The translations under genes were made by a program, and so were the position numbers. A stretch of 64,000 nucleotides of DNA, taken from the NCBI GenBank assembly GCA_007121075.1, contig SKMK01000017.1, positions 1 through 64,000 on the forward strand. Direction: 5' to 3'. Position 1 is the first letter of the stretch, and the number at the start of each line of letters is the position of its first letter. The notes under the pieces were generated by a model. It was given only the letters and a program-made list of their open reading frames with translations. It was not told the origin of the DNA and searched no databases. Source of the DNA: Syntrophomonadaceae bacterium. Lineage in GTDB: Bacteria; Bacillota; Dethiobacteria; DTU022. This document shows positions 35,619 through 43,112 of the stretch, piece by piece.

Positions 35619-36605
35619 CTAAAACTTGTCCGGATAAAACAATTTCGCCGCTTCTTCGATCGCCTCTACTATGCGCGGCCCCGGGCGGGAAAAAGTATCA
35701 TCGGTAACAGGGTGGAGATTTTCATTTACAACCGCCGGAACACTTTCCCATCCCGGCCTGCCGGCCATCTCTTCCAGGACTGTGCCGGCCGTACCGTGAT
35801 AATCGGGAAACAAGATGATGTCCGGCTGCCTTTCGGCCACTTCTTCGGCGCTGATCTGCGGGTAATTGTCTTCGACATCGCCAAAAATGTTTTCTCCTCC
35901 GGCCAGGGAAATAATCTCATCGATAAAGGATCCTCTGCCTGCAGTCATCAAGGGATCGGAATATACTTCATAAAAAACAAGAATCCGGTCTCCAGGTTCG
36001 ATATCTCCCACTTTTTCCTGGACGGCATCAATCCTTTCTTTCATAGAAGTGATCAACTCTTCCCCCGCTTCCTCAACATCTGTTATTTCAGCCACCAGTG
36101 ACATGCTCTCGAACAGTTCATCTACCGTAGACGACTCTACAACCAGGACCGGGATCCCCATTTCCTCCAGGCGCGGCACTTCTTCTTCGTGAATGGTGGA
36201 AGCAAGGATCAAATCAGGTTCCAGTTCAATAATTTTCTCGATACTCGGAGAAGAAAAACCACCTACATTATCCTGTTCCTGGGCTTCCGGGGGGTAGTTG
36301 CAGAATTCAGTTACCCCGACGATCCTGTCCCCGAGCCCAAGGGCAAAACCAACTTCGGTATTGCTGGGGGACAAGGAAATGATCCTTTCCGGGACGCCCA
36401 CTATAGCCACCTCTCTGCCCATTTGATCGGTGACCACAATTTCGTCATCGGCCCCGGCAGGCTCCTCAGCCTCCACCTGTTCTTCAGGATCGAGCTGCTC
36501 TTCCGGCTCTTCCGGATCATCTGCTTCTTCGGGCTGCTCACAGCCAATTGCAAAAAGCAGGACTCCAAGGATTAACAACGTTGCTAAAAACAAGCTTTTT
36601 TTCAC
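35619..36605 (-). CDS. btuF: Cobalamin-binding lipoprotein
   Basis: This 328-residue BtuF/FepB-type binding protein has a signal peptide ending AIGC (Cys 22) and then about 35 highly acidic residues. The mature part shows PERIISLSPSNTEVGFALGLGD and VGVTEFCNYPPEA, both characteristic of BtuF, where the conserved Glu/Phe/Cys region contacts the ATPase-permease and corrinoid. The start is GTG behind AAAGGAG. It is the first gene after the adenosylcobalamin riboswitch, so uptake is switched off first when B12 is plentiful. Confidence 0.9.
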   Translation of the reverse strand: MKKSLFLATLLILGVLLFAIGCEQPEEADDPEEPEEQLDPEEQVEAEEPAGADDEIVVTDQMGREVAIVGVPERIISLSPSNTEVGFALGLGDRIVGVTEFCNYPPEAQEQDNVGGFSSPSIEKIIELEPDLILASTIHEEEVPRLEEMGIPVLVVESSTVDELFESMSLVAEITDVEEAGEELITSMKERIDAVQEKVGDIEPGDRILVFYEVYSDPLMTAGRGSFIDEIISLAGGENIFGDVEDNYPQISAEEVAERQPDIILFPDYHGTAGTVLEEMAGRPGWESVPAVVNENLHPVTDDTFSRPGPRIVEAIEEAAKLFYPDKF

Positions 36606-36675
36606 TCTTATCGCTCCTTTTATTTATACTGGACCCGCTTAACCCTGTCGCATCCGGGATAGTTAGGGGGTATAA

Positions 36676-36703
36676 AACAAAAAACCACGGCAAAACGTGG
36701 TTT
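36676..36703 (-). terminator. Terminator of the cobalamin riboswitch
   Basis: On the minus strand an 8-bp stem (AAACCACG with CGTGGTTT, 36703-36682) is followed by a T-rich run (36681-36676 and on). It lies between the aptamer and btuF. The piece GCTTAACCC just after the aptamer (36742-36734) can pair either with the nearby GGGTAAAGC (36721-36713, one mismatch) or with GGGTTAAGC (36645-36637) beyond the terminator, which would alter folding of the region. Confidence 0.8.
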
Positions 36704-36748
36704 ATTAGACCCGCTTTACCCTTTCACCCGAAGGGGTTAAGCGTGCTG

Positions 36749-36904
36749 TCAGGCAGGTCTCCTGGCTTGTGTTCACTGTGCCTCTCCGCCTTCCCGGTTT
36801 TTGACCAGTGGCTCGAAGGGGGCACTTCCCACTTACAGTGGCGGGACCGCGCCGGACTTTCACCGGCTTCCCTTTTCAGTCTTCTGACACCTGACAAGCC
36901 TGTA
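36749..36904 (-). ncRNA. Adenosylcobalamin riboswitch aptamer
   Basis: On the minus strand the aptamer core is clear: GGGAAGCCGGTGAAAGTCCGG, then GCGGTCCCGCCACTGTAA, and finally the B12-box sequence AAGCCAGGAGACCTGCCTG. All main conserved segments are in order with normal spacing, and the two ends (ACAGGC and GCCTG) can close P1. Binding of adenosylcobalamin would favour the downstream terminator and stop expression of the btuF-to-cobQ operon. Confidence 0.95.
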
Positions 36905-36924
36905 TTAAATTAAACATCGCAAAT

Positions 36925-36953
36925 ATTATAGCATTCTCTTTGTTTCTTGTCTA
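36925..36953 (-). promoter_or_regulatory. Promoter of the B12 operon
   Basis: On the minus strand TAGACA (36953-36948) and TATAAT (36930-36925) are separated by 17 bases. Transcription would begin near 36918, just upstream of the riboswitch P1 stem. Confidence 0.75.
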
Positions 36954-36998
36954 TCAGGTTAACTGAAACGACATCAAAAACGTCGTCACCCGAACCTT

Positions 36999-37250
36999 TT
37001 ACCCTCGGGGTTCCGCCGTGTCGGTTTTTATGGTATAAGGCTCTCTTAAGATGCCTACGTTGGCCAGGGTGAAAATGATCAGGGCGACGACAATGAAAGA
37101 CCATAAGATCCGATGGGCGAGGATTTCAAGGGCCGGAACAGCCCCTAGAAGCTTCCAGTACAGGGGTAATAGGCCCCATAAAACAAAGGCAGAAAAACCA
37201 TAAAAAACCCCTGCAGTGTTATCATCAATTTTTCCAGGCAGGTTATCCAT
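36999..37250 (-). pseudogene. Truncated RarD (EamA family) gene
   Basis: Eighty-three residues match the N-terminus of RarD (about 300 residues when complete), including GFSAFVLWGLLPLYWKLLG and the block ALEILAHRILWSF. After the second membrane segment the frame becomes hydrophilic and stops. The sequence just downstream holds the B12 operon promoter, so the rest was probably lost when this region was rearranged. A protein with only two membrane segments is unlikely to transport anything. Confidence 0.75.
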
Positions 37251-37304
37251 GATAACTATAGCTTATATCTTTAAAGCCGGACTGGCAAGGGTTTAATGCC
37301 TTTC

Positions 37305-37718
37305 TTATTCACTATTTTCAATTTCGTCAGCGCATTTCGGGCAGTACTCGGGCCTTGCTCCGGGGCGTCCGTTATCGGGTACTCTTTGCCCCATTCGACG
37401 GCGCCGGCAGCGCGGACAAACAGGCTCCCCTTCAAGAGCAAAAGGTCCTCCGTGAATACGCATCGCTTTTCCCTCGATCAGGGAACGGGCAATCTTTTCC
37501 CGGGCTGAAACAAGGATGCGCTGCAGTGTACTCTGGGCAATATTCATCCGGGCTGCACATTCCTGTTGTTCCAGTTTTTCCAGGTCCTTTAACCTGATCG
37601 CTTCAACTTCATCCACGGTAAGCACAACTTCTTCAAGTAAAGGCATCGGTATGCCGGTCGGTTTAAAATATGTATACCGGGGCATTGTACTGACCCGGCG
37701 CGGTTTATGAGGTCTTGG
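37305..37718 (-). CDS. DUF134 / UPF0251 helix-turn-helix protein
   Basis: This 137-residue protein matches the DUF134 family: basic N-terminus MPRPHKPRRV, the middle LTVDEVEAIRLKDLEKLEQQECA, and the sigma-like HTH MNIAQSTLQRILVSAREK. A C-terminal zinc-ribbon-like part has CPRC and CPKC. The ATG at 37718 is preferred over an earlier frame start because AGAGGAG precedes it. Family members sit next to the ferredoxin-ParA and NifX-like genes in many anaerobes, as here, and probably regulate them (inference). Confidence 0.85.
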   Translation of the reverse strand, partial: PRPHKPRRVSTMPRYTYFKPTGIPMPLLEEVVLTVDEVEAIRLKDLEKLEQQECAARMNIAQSTLQRILVSAREKIARSLIEGKAMRIHGGPFALEGEPVCPRCRRRRMGQRVPDNGRPGARPEYCPKCADEIENSE

Positions 37719-37790
37719 CATAGTAAAAACTCCTCTAATCTTATTCATTTAATTGCATTTTATTGTAGCAAAAATCAAGCAAGATTACAA

Positions 37791-38642
37791 CTAAAAAAGG
37801 AGTTTTATAAAATTATTCCATACCGCCTCAATCATTTCTACCAGAGTCCTATTTGCGTACTCCGTCACCGGGATGCCCTGGACTACTGTTTCAACAAAAG
37901 CACGGTCAAGAGGAATTTTTTGCAAAACCGGAAGACCTTTATGATTGCAATATTTTTCTACATAGCCATCGCCGATATCACTGCGGTTGATCAGAACCCC
38001 GGCCGGAATACCAAGTTTATCAACCATCCGGGCTGCCAGATCCAGATCGTGCAGGCCAAAGGGGGTCGGTTCAGTCACAAGCAGGCAGTAAGCACAACCA
38101 TCTACCGCACTGACGGCCGGGCATGAAGTGCCTGGTGGCGCATCGATAATAGTGATAAAATCGGACCGGCGCATTTTTTTCACCGCATTAATCAGCGGCG
38201 GCGACATCGCCTCACCCGGGTTCAGACAGCCATAGATTACACTCAGTTCACCGGCAAACCCGCTTTTTAAATACCCGATCGGTCGCTCGTATTCTGAAAT
38301 GGCATTCTCCAGGCAAAAATAGGCGCAGCTTCCACAGCCGTGGCAAAGCTCTTCCAGCACAATCACCCTGTCCTTTAAAACAGCCAGGGCATTAAAAGCG
38401 CAAACTTCTGAACAGCGGCCGCAAAAAGTACACATCTCTTGATCGTTGCACCGAACCGGGGTTCCCACTTCTTTATAATATTTAAAATCCGGTTTTAAAA
38501 AAAGGTGAGCGTTCGGTTCCTCCACATCGCAATCAAGGAGCTCGACCTTGTTATGATCCCTGGCCAGGCTCAGGGCCAGGTTTACCGCTACCGTGGTTTT
38601 ACCGGTGCCTCCTTTACCGCTGGCGATTACTAAATTAATCAC
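37791..38642 (-). CDS. ParA/MinD-type ATPase with two 4Fe-4S clusters
   Basis: This 283-residue protein has a deviant Walker A SGKGGTGKTT at the N-terminus, an inserted ferredoxin part with two CxxCxxCxxxC motifs (CTFCGRCSEVC near residue 70 and CHGCGSCAYFC near 100), and DAPPGTSC as Walker B. Related proteins usually occur as a tandem pair; only one is here. They are linked to iron-sulfur or iron-molybdenum-like cluster handling with NifX-family partners. The neighbouring NifX-family gene is broken, so the protein may work alone or with a distant partner. Confidence 0.88.
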   Translation of the reverse strand: MINLVIASGKGGTGKTTVAVNLALSLARDHNKVELLDCDVEEPNAHLFLKPDFKYYKEVGTPVRCNDQEMCTFCGRCSEVCAFNALAVLKDRVIVLEELCHGCGSCAYFCLENAISEYERPIGYLKSGFAGELSVIYGCLNPGEAMSPPLINAVKKMRRSDFITIIDAPPGTSCPAVSAVDGCAYCLLVTEPTPFGLHDLDLAARMVDKLGIPAGVLINRSDIGDGYVEKYCNHKGLPVLQKIPLDRAFVETVVQGIPVTEYANRTLVEMIEAVWNNFIKLLF

Positions 38643-38761
38643 TTAAAAATCTCCTTTTAGCTTTTAAGCCAGATCAGTTAGTGAAAAGATGTTAAAAGTA
38701 TAAGCTCTGGTTATAACTTTTTTCCCAGGAGTAATTGATAGACGAACTGAATGTTCCTTGT

Positions 38762-38790
38762 ACCGGGGTTAAGAAATTCTTAACCCCGGT
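38762..38790. repeat. Strong hairpin between DUF5320 and ParA-type genes
   Basis: ACCGGGGTTAAG (38762-38773) pairs exactly with CTTAACCCCGGT (38779-38790) around AAATT. A T-run follows only on the plus strand (TTTT). On the minus strand it lies just after the DUF5320 stop and could limit read-through or protect the mRNA. Confidence 0.6.
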
Positions 38791-38796
38791 TTTGCC

Positions 38797-39078
38797 TTAA
38801 GATTCTTTTTCCAATTCGGCCAGGCGTTCCTCCAGCTCGCTGATTTCTTCTTTTAGCTGTTCTTTTTGACTCTTTAGAAACTCTTTTTCTTCTTCCGGAC
38901 CGGAATAGGCCTGTTCATAATAAGGCCTGGGGCCAGTAAACCACCAGCGGCAAGGACCCCATCCGGGGCCCCACCCCGGTCCCTGTTCGTACCAGCCGCC
39001 TCGAAAACCGCCGGCTCCGGGATACCAATCCAGCCCTTTCCAGAAACCGGGATCGTACCAATTTCTACCTCTGGGCAT
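38797..39078 (-). CDS. DUF5320 family protein
   Basis: This 93-residue protein begins MPRGRNWYDPGF, has a Gly/Trp/Tyr/Pro-rich first half (GPGWGPGWGP), and ends in a charged coiled-coil helix (LKEEISELEERLAELEKE). That is the usual shape of DUF5320 proteins, which accompany NifX-family and ParA-type genes. Function is unknown. The ATG at 39078 follows GGGGGTG; a GTG three codons earlier is possible. Confidence 0.8.
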   Translation of the reverse strand: MPRGRNWYDPGFWKGLDWYPGAGGFRGGWYEQGPGWGPGWGPCRWWFTGPRPYYEQAYSGPEEEKEFLKSQKEQLKEEISELEERLAELEKES

Positions 39079-39129
39079 AATCCACACCCCCTTCCCATCA
39101 TTTTTTTCAAACCATGCCTTTTTAGCCGA

Positions 39130-39368
39130 TCACTCGCAGCTGTGTCCGCCCCCCGTATGGTCACAGCTACTGGAACCAGAACGCAATCGACCAGATAACG
39201 GGGCAAAAATCCAGGTTCATGCCCTGGATTAGCAATTTCTTTTTGCCCGACAATCCGACCGCCGTCAATTTCAAAAATAGTATAGCCGGGACAGCGCCCG
39301 AACCTTTGATCTGTCTGCGCTTTAAGCCCCTCGCCTTTTGCACATACCGCCACTTTCACCTGGTTCAC
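39130..39368 (-). pseudogene. NifX/NifB-family (dinitrogenase iron-molybdenum cofactor) gene, internally deleted and frameshifted
   Basis: The first 60 residues match the family: VKVAVCAKGEGL, then DQRFGRCPGYTIFEID, then NPGHEPGFLPRYL. A normal protein continues for another 45-60 residues with a Rossmann-type core, which is missing. Just after the break, another frame on the same strand reads LRSGSSSCDHTGGGHSCE and stops at 39130-39132. This is the typical Cys/His-rich tail of the family. So an internal deletion has joined head and tail out of frame. The long open frame that continues to 38874 through the DUF5320 gene is an artefact. Confidence 0.75.
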
Positions 39369-39533
39369 CTCCCCATCGTTTAGTTAGTTCTCTCAACTTA
39401 ACTTTGACCCTCCGGTCCGTTTTAATTACCACAGACGTGTTGCGGGTATATATCTACTACTATAATAGATCAGTTTTGGGCATACATCAATAATAATATT
39501 TTGTTATTATCTAAAAGTCAGGGGGCGGTGGCT

Positions 39534-40484
39534 GTGAGGTACAGACATTTATTTGGTCCGGTTCCTTCCCGGCGGCTGGGGGTTTCACTGGGAGTGGATT
39601 TGATCCCCTTAAAAACCTGCACCCTGAATTGTATTTACTGTGAATGCGGTGAAACCAATAATTGCACCCTGGAACGTAAGGAATATATTCTTCTTGATGA
39701 AGTTTATGAAGAGCTTAACGATTACCTTGAAAAAAAGCCGGGCCTCGATTACATCACCTTTTCTGGTTCAGGAGAACCGACTCTGCACAGTGGAATTGGA
39801 AAAGTAGTCAAGTTTTTAAAAAAGAAATATCCTTCCTACAAGCTTTGCCTGCTTACCAACAGCACTCTGCTGAACAAGAAATCGGTACGCGAAGAGATCA
39901 GGCCGATTGATTTGATCGTCCCTTCTCTTGACGCGGCAACTGAAGGATGCTTCCAGAGTCTAAATCGCCCTAACCCGGGCCTGAAGTGCAAAGATTTAAT
40001 CGAGGGGTTAATAAAGCTGAGGCATGAATACGAGGGTGAAATCCGGCTGGAGATATTTATTGCTCCCGGTTTGAACGATATGCCGGAAGAGCTGACCGCC
40101 CTTAAATCAGCCCTGGAAAGAATTAAACCCGACCGGGTCCAGCTGGGAACCCTGGACAGGCCTGGCACAGAAGAATGGTTGGAGCCGGCCGATTATCATA
40201 CCATGCAGGGCATCGCTGTCTATCTTGGCAATGCCGAAATAATTGACATATTCAAACCGGGCCCGAAAATTTCATCTTTTGATGATTCTTGCAGCCGGCA
40301 GATCTACGAAACTTTAAAGCGGAGGCCCTGCACCATAGCAGATTTAAAAGCCCTCTTAAATTTAAGGCCGGCCGAAATCCAGAAGTATATCAACCACCTT
40401 CTGGCCCAGGGCAAGATTGAAATAGACCACCAGGAGCGGGGTTCTTTTTTAAAAATTAAAAAGAGCCACGGCGGCAGAGCTTAA
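39534..40484 (+). CDS. Radical SAM protein
   Basis: This 316-residue protein has the radical SAM cluster motif CTLNCIYC (CxxxCxxC) near residue 28 and FSGSGEPTLH, the strand-2 GGE-like motif, near residue 78. The N-terminus YRHLFGPVPSRRLGVSLGVDL is shared with a widespread family of uncharacterised radical SAM proteins of anaerobes. A C-terminal winged-helix-like region (residues about 255-310) follows the barrel. The GTG at 39534 is best supported, eight bases after GGGGG. Its substrate is unknown. It stands alone and opposite to the NifX-family remnant. Confidence 0.85.
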   Translation: MRYRHLFGPVPSRRLGVSLGVDLIPLKTCTLNCIYCECGETNNCTLERKEYILLDEVYEELNDYLEKKPGLDYITFSGSGEPTLHSGIGKVVKFLKKKYPSYKLCLLTNSTLLNKKSVREEIRPIDLIVPSLDAATEGCFQSLNRPNPGLKCKDLIEGLIKLRHEYEGEIRLEIFIAPGLNDMPEELTALKSALERIKPDRVQLGTLDRPGTEEWLEPADYHTMQGIAVYLGNAEIIDIFKPGPKISSFDDSCSRQIYETLKRRPCTIADLKALLNLRPAEIQKYINHLLAQGKIEIDHQERGSFLKIKKSHGGRA

Positions 40485-40487
40485 TTT

Positions 40488-40554
40488 AAAAAAAGAACGG
40501 CAAACCTGCTGCCCGGGGTAATAAAACCATCCCTGGAACACGGTTGCCGTCATT
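40488..40554. terminator. Bidirectional terminator
   Basis: ACGGCAA (40497-40503) pairs with TTGCCGT (40544-40550), with further CC/GG pairing and an inner GC-rich stem. Seven A residues precede it, giving a T-run on the minus strand, so it best terminates the PfpI gene; the plus strand has CATTTTC. It lies between convergent genes. Confidence 0.7.
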
Positions 40555-40591
40555 TTCTACATACTGATGTTTATTTCCCAACCGGGCCGAA

Positions 40592-41113
40592 TCAACCACC
40601 AAGAGCGTCTATTATCTCCCGGCAAAAAGCTGGTAAATCGGCAGGCGTGCGGGAAGTAATGATCTTTCCGTCACGCACCACTTCCTCATCAACAAATTCC
40701 GCCCCGGCATTTACAAGATCATCTTTAATCGAGAAAAATGCCGTTACTTTCCGGCCTTTTGCCGCTCCAACCGAAGCCAGCATCCATGGCCCATGGCAGA
40801 TTGCAGCAATTATCTTGCCCTGCCCAAAAGCTTCTTTTAAAAAAGCGACCAGATCTCGTGAGCGTCGCATATGATCGGGTGAATACCCGCCCGGTATAAT
40901 AACAGCATCAAAGTTTTCCGCTTTCACGTCGGATGCAGCAATATCTGCCGTAGCCGGATAACCGTGCTTGCTCTTATACTGTTTAATTTTTGGCGCCACC
41001 GTGGTCACTTTGGCACCGGCTTCCTGAAACCGGTAATACGGGTACCAGAACTCCGGATCTTCGTAAAGCTCTTCCAGCAAAACAGCAATATGTTTACCGT
41101 CAAGTCCCATCAT
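40592..41113 (-). CDS. DJ-1/PfpI-family protein
   Basis: This 173-residue protein has the PfpI fold signature: IAVLLEELYEDPEFWYPYYR at the start, VIIPGGYSPDHMR in the middle and the nucleophile elbow AAICHGPWML with Cys near residue 105. Family members act as glyoxalases, deglycases or proteases. The ATG at 41113 follows AAGGAGG directly and is preferred over an earlier ATG at 41149. It appears to be monocistronic. Confidence 0.88.
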   Translation of the reverse strand: MMGLDGKHIAVLLEELYEDPEFWYPYYRFQEAGAKVTTVAPKIKQYKSKHGYPATADIAASDVKAENFDAVIIPGGYSPDHMRRSRDLVAFLKEAFGQGKIIAAICHGPWMLASVGAAKGRKVTAFFSIKDDLVNAGAEFVDEEVVRDGKIITSRTPADLPAFCREIIDALGG

Positions 41114-41208
41114 TAAAACCTCCTTAATATTGTATATGCCATTTACCAATCGATTAATAACAGGGGCTCAGGTTTGATGAACTCACCGGGTTCAACTATT
41201 GAAGCCTG

Positions 41209-42204
41209 CTAAAGCGGCTCAACCCAGCCGAAACCAAGGGCAAGTTCCAACATGGCCAGAATCAAAAATAATACAACAGAAATTATCAACAACCAGTTAA
41301 ACCAGCCCCGGGGGAGCCATCTTTCTCCCCGGTGTTTCAAAAACGGTTCAACTTTTGAGCGATTTTGCAAAAGGCGCAGCCCCGCATAAGCACCGGCCCC
41401 GGCCGCGATCGCCAGGGGCAGTAAAGCCCAGAGGCCCCGGGGCTCGAGCTCGGCCGCTGTTTCTTCCTGTCCGGCCAGGTAGAGATAGGTGGCAGCGTAA
41501 AAATTATTCAGCATATGGTAGAGAATACCTCCCCAAAGGGATCCGGTTTTAATCACTACCACAGCCATAACGGCACCGAGCATAAAAGTGCTGAGCAGGT
41601 TCAGAAAAGAAACATGAAACAGGGCAAACAGGAAGGAGCTAAAAACAATTGCCGGCACGACGCCCCTGTCTTCCAGGGCGGGCATAATCGTCCCCCTGAA
41701 CATAACTTCCTCGCAGATTCCCGCCGAAATGGAAAGGATAAAAATATAAATTAGGTAGTGCTGCAGCGTTTGCGGCGGGTCAAGGACCATTACCGGTTCA
41801 TATCCAATTTCCATCAAGCTGGTAACCATCCCGGCAGCTATAGCCATATTGAGCAGCCAGAACGAGGCCGACAGCAAAATAATCACCGGAACGAAACGCC
41901 ATTCAAGGGCTTTAAAGCGGATAAAGTTTACCCGATCAGCCCGGTACCGGCGCAAAAACCAGAGCGTCGGAATTAGAATAATTACCCACTGGGTTATGAT
42001 CATACCAATTTCAAAGTTCCAAACCTGGGCTATTGATCCAAAAACCAGTAATAGTAAAAATACTACTACATAAAGTTTCATCGCCGCTTTCAGGCCCGGT
42101 TTTTTTGTTCTTTCCGGCCCTGCTTCCGGGATACCGTAAGCACCGGGGCTTTTACCTTCTCCTTCACCACCGGTAGGGTCCCTGTAACCATTGTAATTAT
42201 CCAC
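41209..42204 (-). CDS. CPBP (CAAX-type) intramembrane metalloprotease
   Basis: This 331-residue protein has about eight membrane segments and the Abi/CPBP motifs ICEEVMFRG (EExxxR) and FALFHVSF (FxxxH), which provide the zinc ligands. The first 40 residues are hydrophilic and glycine-rich. In bacteria such proteins process or protect small peptides, but no peptide gene is seen nearby. It begins eight bases after the ftcD stop, so it may be co-transcribed with the hutU-hutI-ftcD operon without a clear functional link. Confidence 0.82.
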   Translation of the reverse strand: MDNYNGYRDPTGGEGEGKSPGAYGIPEAGPERTKKPGLKAAMKLYVVVFLLLLVFGSIAQVWNFEIGMIITQWVIILIPTLWFLRRYRADRVNFIRFKALEWRFVPVIILLSASFWLLNMAIAAGMVTSLMEIGYEPVMVLDPPQTLQHYLIYIFILSISAGICEEVMFRGTIMPALEDRGVVPAIVFSSFLFALFHVSFLNLLSTFMLGAVMAVVVIKTGSLWGGILYHMLNNFYAATYLYLAGQEETAAELEPRGLWALLPLAIAAGAGAYAGLRLLQNRSKVEPFLKHRGERWLPRGWFNWLLIISVVLFLILAMLELALGFGWVEPL

Positions 42205-42212
42205 TTAGCCAA

Positions 42213-43109
42213 TCACTCCAATAACCTGTTTTCTAAAATCTGGCTGGGATCAAGCCCTGACAGCTGCAGGTAAAACTCGGCTGCATTAACCAGGGCCTCC
42301 ATCGGGGTCAGCCCCACTATTTCGCTGTCCGTTATCTGCACCCCATAGCGGGCCGCTTCCAGTTTAACCAGCTCGAATACCCGGTGCAGGGGCACTTTTT
42401 TGTAATCGCAGACATTGATTGTAACCTGAGCCTGGCCGGCCTCTTCAATAAAAATTCCAAGCCCTTTGATACTGGGAAAACCGCCGCTGCTGCCTCTTAT
42501 GGCCCGGGCAATCTTCTTGGCAATTTCCACATCCCCGGTATCGAGATTAATATTGTACGCAATCAGCGGGGGCCTGGCTCCTACCGCAATAACACCTGCG
42601 CGGGTGTTTACTTCGGCCGGCCCAAAATCAGGCTCCCGTCCCGGTTCCTTGATCGCTTCAATGAGACCTTCGTACTGGCCTCGCCTGACATCGGAGAGAT
42701 TTTTCCTCTCCGGCCTGACCGCCGCTTCTTCGTAGAGGTAAACCGGGATTTCCAGCTCCTCTGCCAGTAGCCGGCCCAGCTCATTGGCTATCTCCACGCA
42801 TTCTTTCATATCGATCCCGGAAACAGGTACAAAGGGGATCACGTCGGTAGCGCCCATCCGGGGGTGCCCGCCCTCATGTTTGGACATGTCAATCAGTTCG
42901 GCTGCTTTCCGGGCGGCCTGAAAAGCGGCTTCCTTGACCGGTTCGGGTTCGCCGATGAAAGTAACCACCGAACGGTTGTGGCTTTCGTCATAAGAATAGT
43001 CGAGCAGTTTAATTCCTTCCACTGCCCTGATCGACCCGACAATCTCCTCAACCACTTCCACCCTGCGTCCTTCACTAAAATTAGGAACACACTCCACCAG
43101 TTTGGCCAT
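42213..43109 (-). CDS. ftcD: Glutamate formimidoyltransferase
   Basis: This 298-residue protein is the formiminotransferase domain alone. It begins LVECVPNFSEGRRVEVVEEI, has DYSYDESHNRSVVTF, and holds HEGGHPRMGATDVIPFVPV near residue 80 for formiminoglutamate and folate binding. It moves the formimino group from formiminoglutamate to tetrahydrofolate. In animals it is fused with cyclodeaminase; here the cyclodeaminase (fchA) lies 41 kb away. The gene starts three bases after the hutI stop. Confidence 0.94.
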   Translation of the reverse strand: MAKLVECVPNFSEGRRVEVVEEIVGSIRAVEGIKLLDYSYDESHNRSVVTFIGEPEPVKEAAFQAARKAAELIDMSKHEGGHPRMGATDVIPFVPVSGIDMKECVEIANELGRLLAEELEIPVYLYEEAAVRPERKNLSDVRRGQYEGLIEAIKEPGREPDFGPAEVNTRAGVIAVGARPPLIAYNINLDTGDVEIAKKIARAIRGSSGGFPSIKGLGIFIEEAGQAQVTINVCDYKKVPLHRVFELVKLEAARYGVQITDSEIVGLTPMEALVNAAEFYLQLSGLDPSQILENRLLE

Positions 43110-43112
43110 TAT

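Noticed and set aside
38874-39129. Long open continuation of the NifX-family frame through the DUF5320 gene
   Set aside because: The residues after GFLPRYL no longer resemble the family, and the true tail is readable in another frame; the continuation overlaps an intact gene on the same strand.
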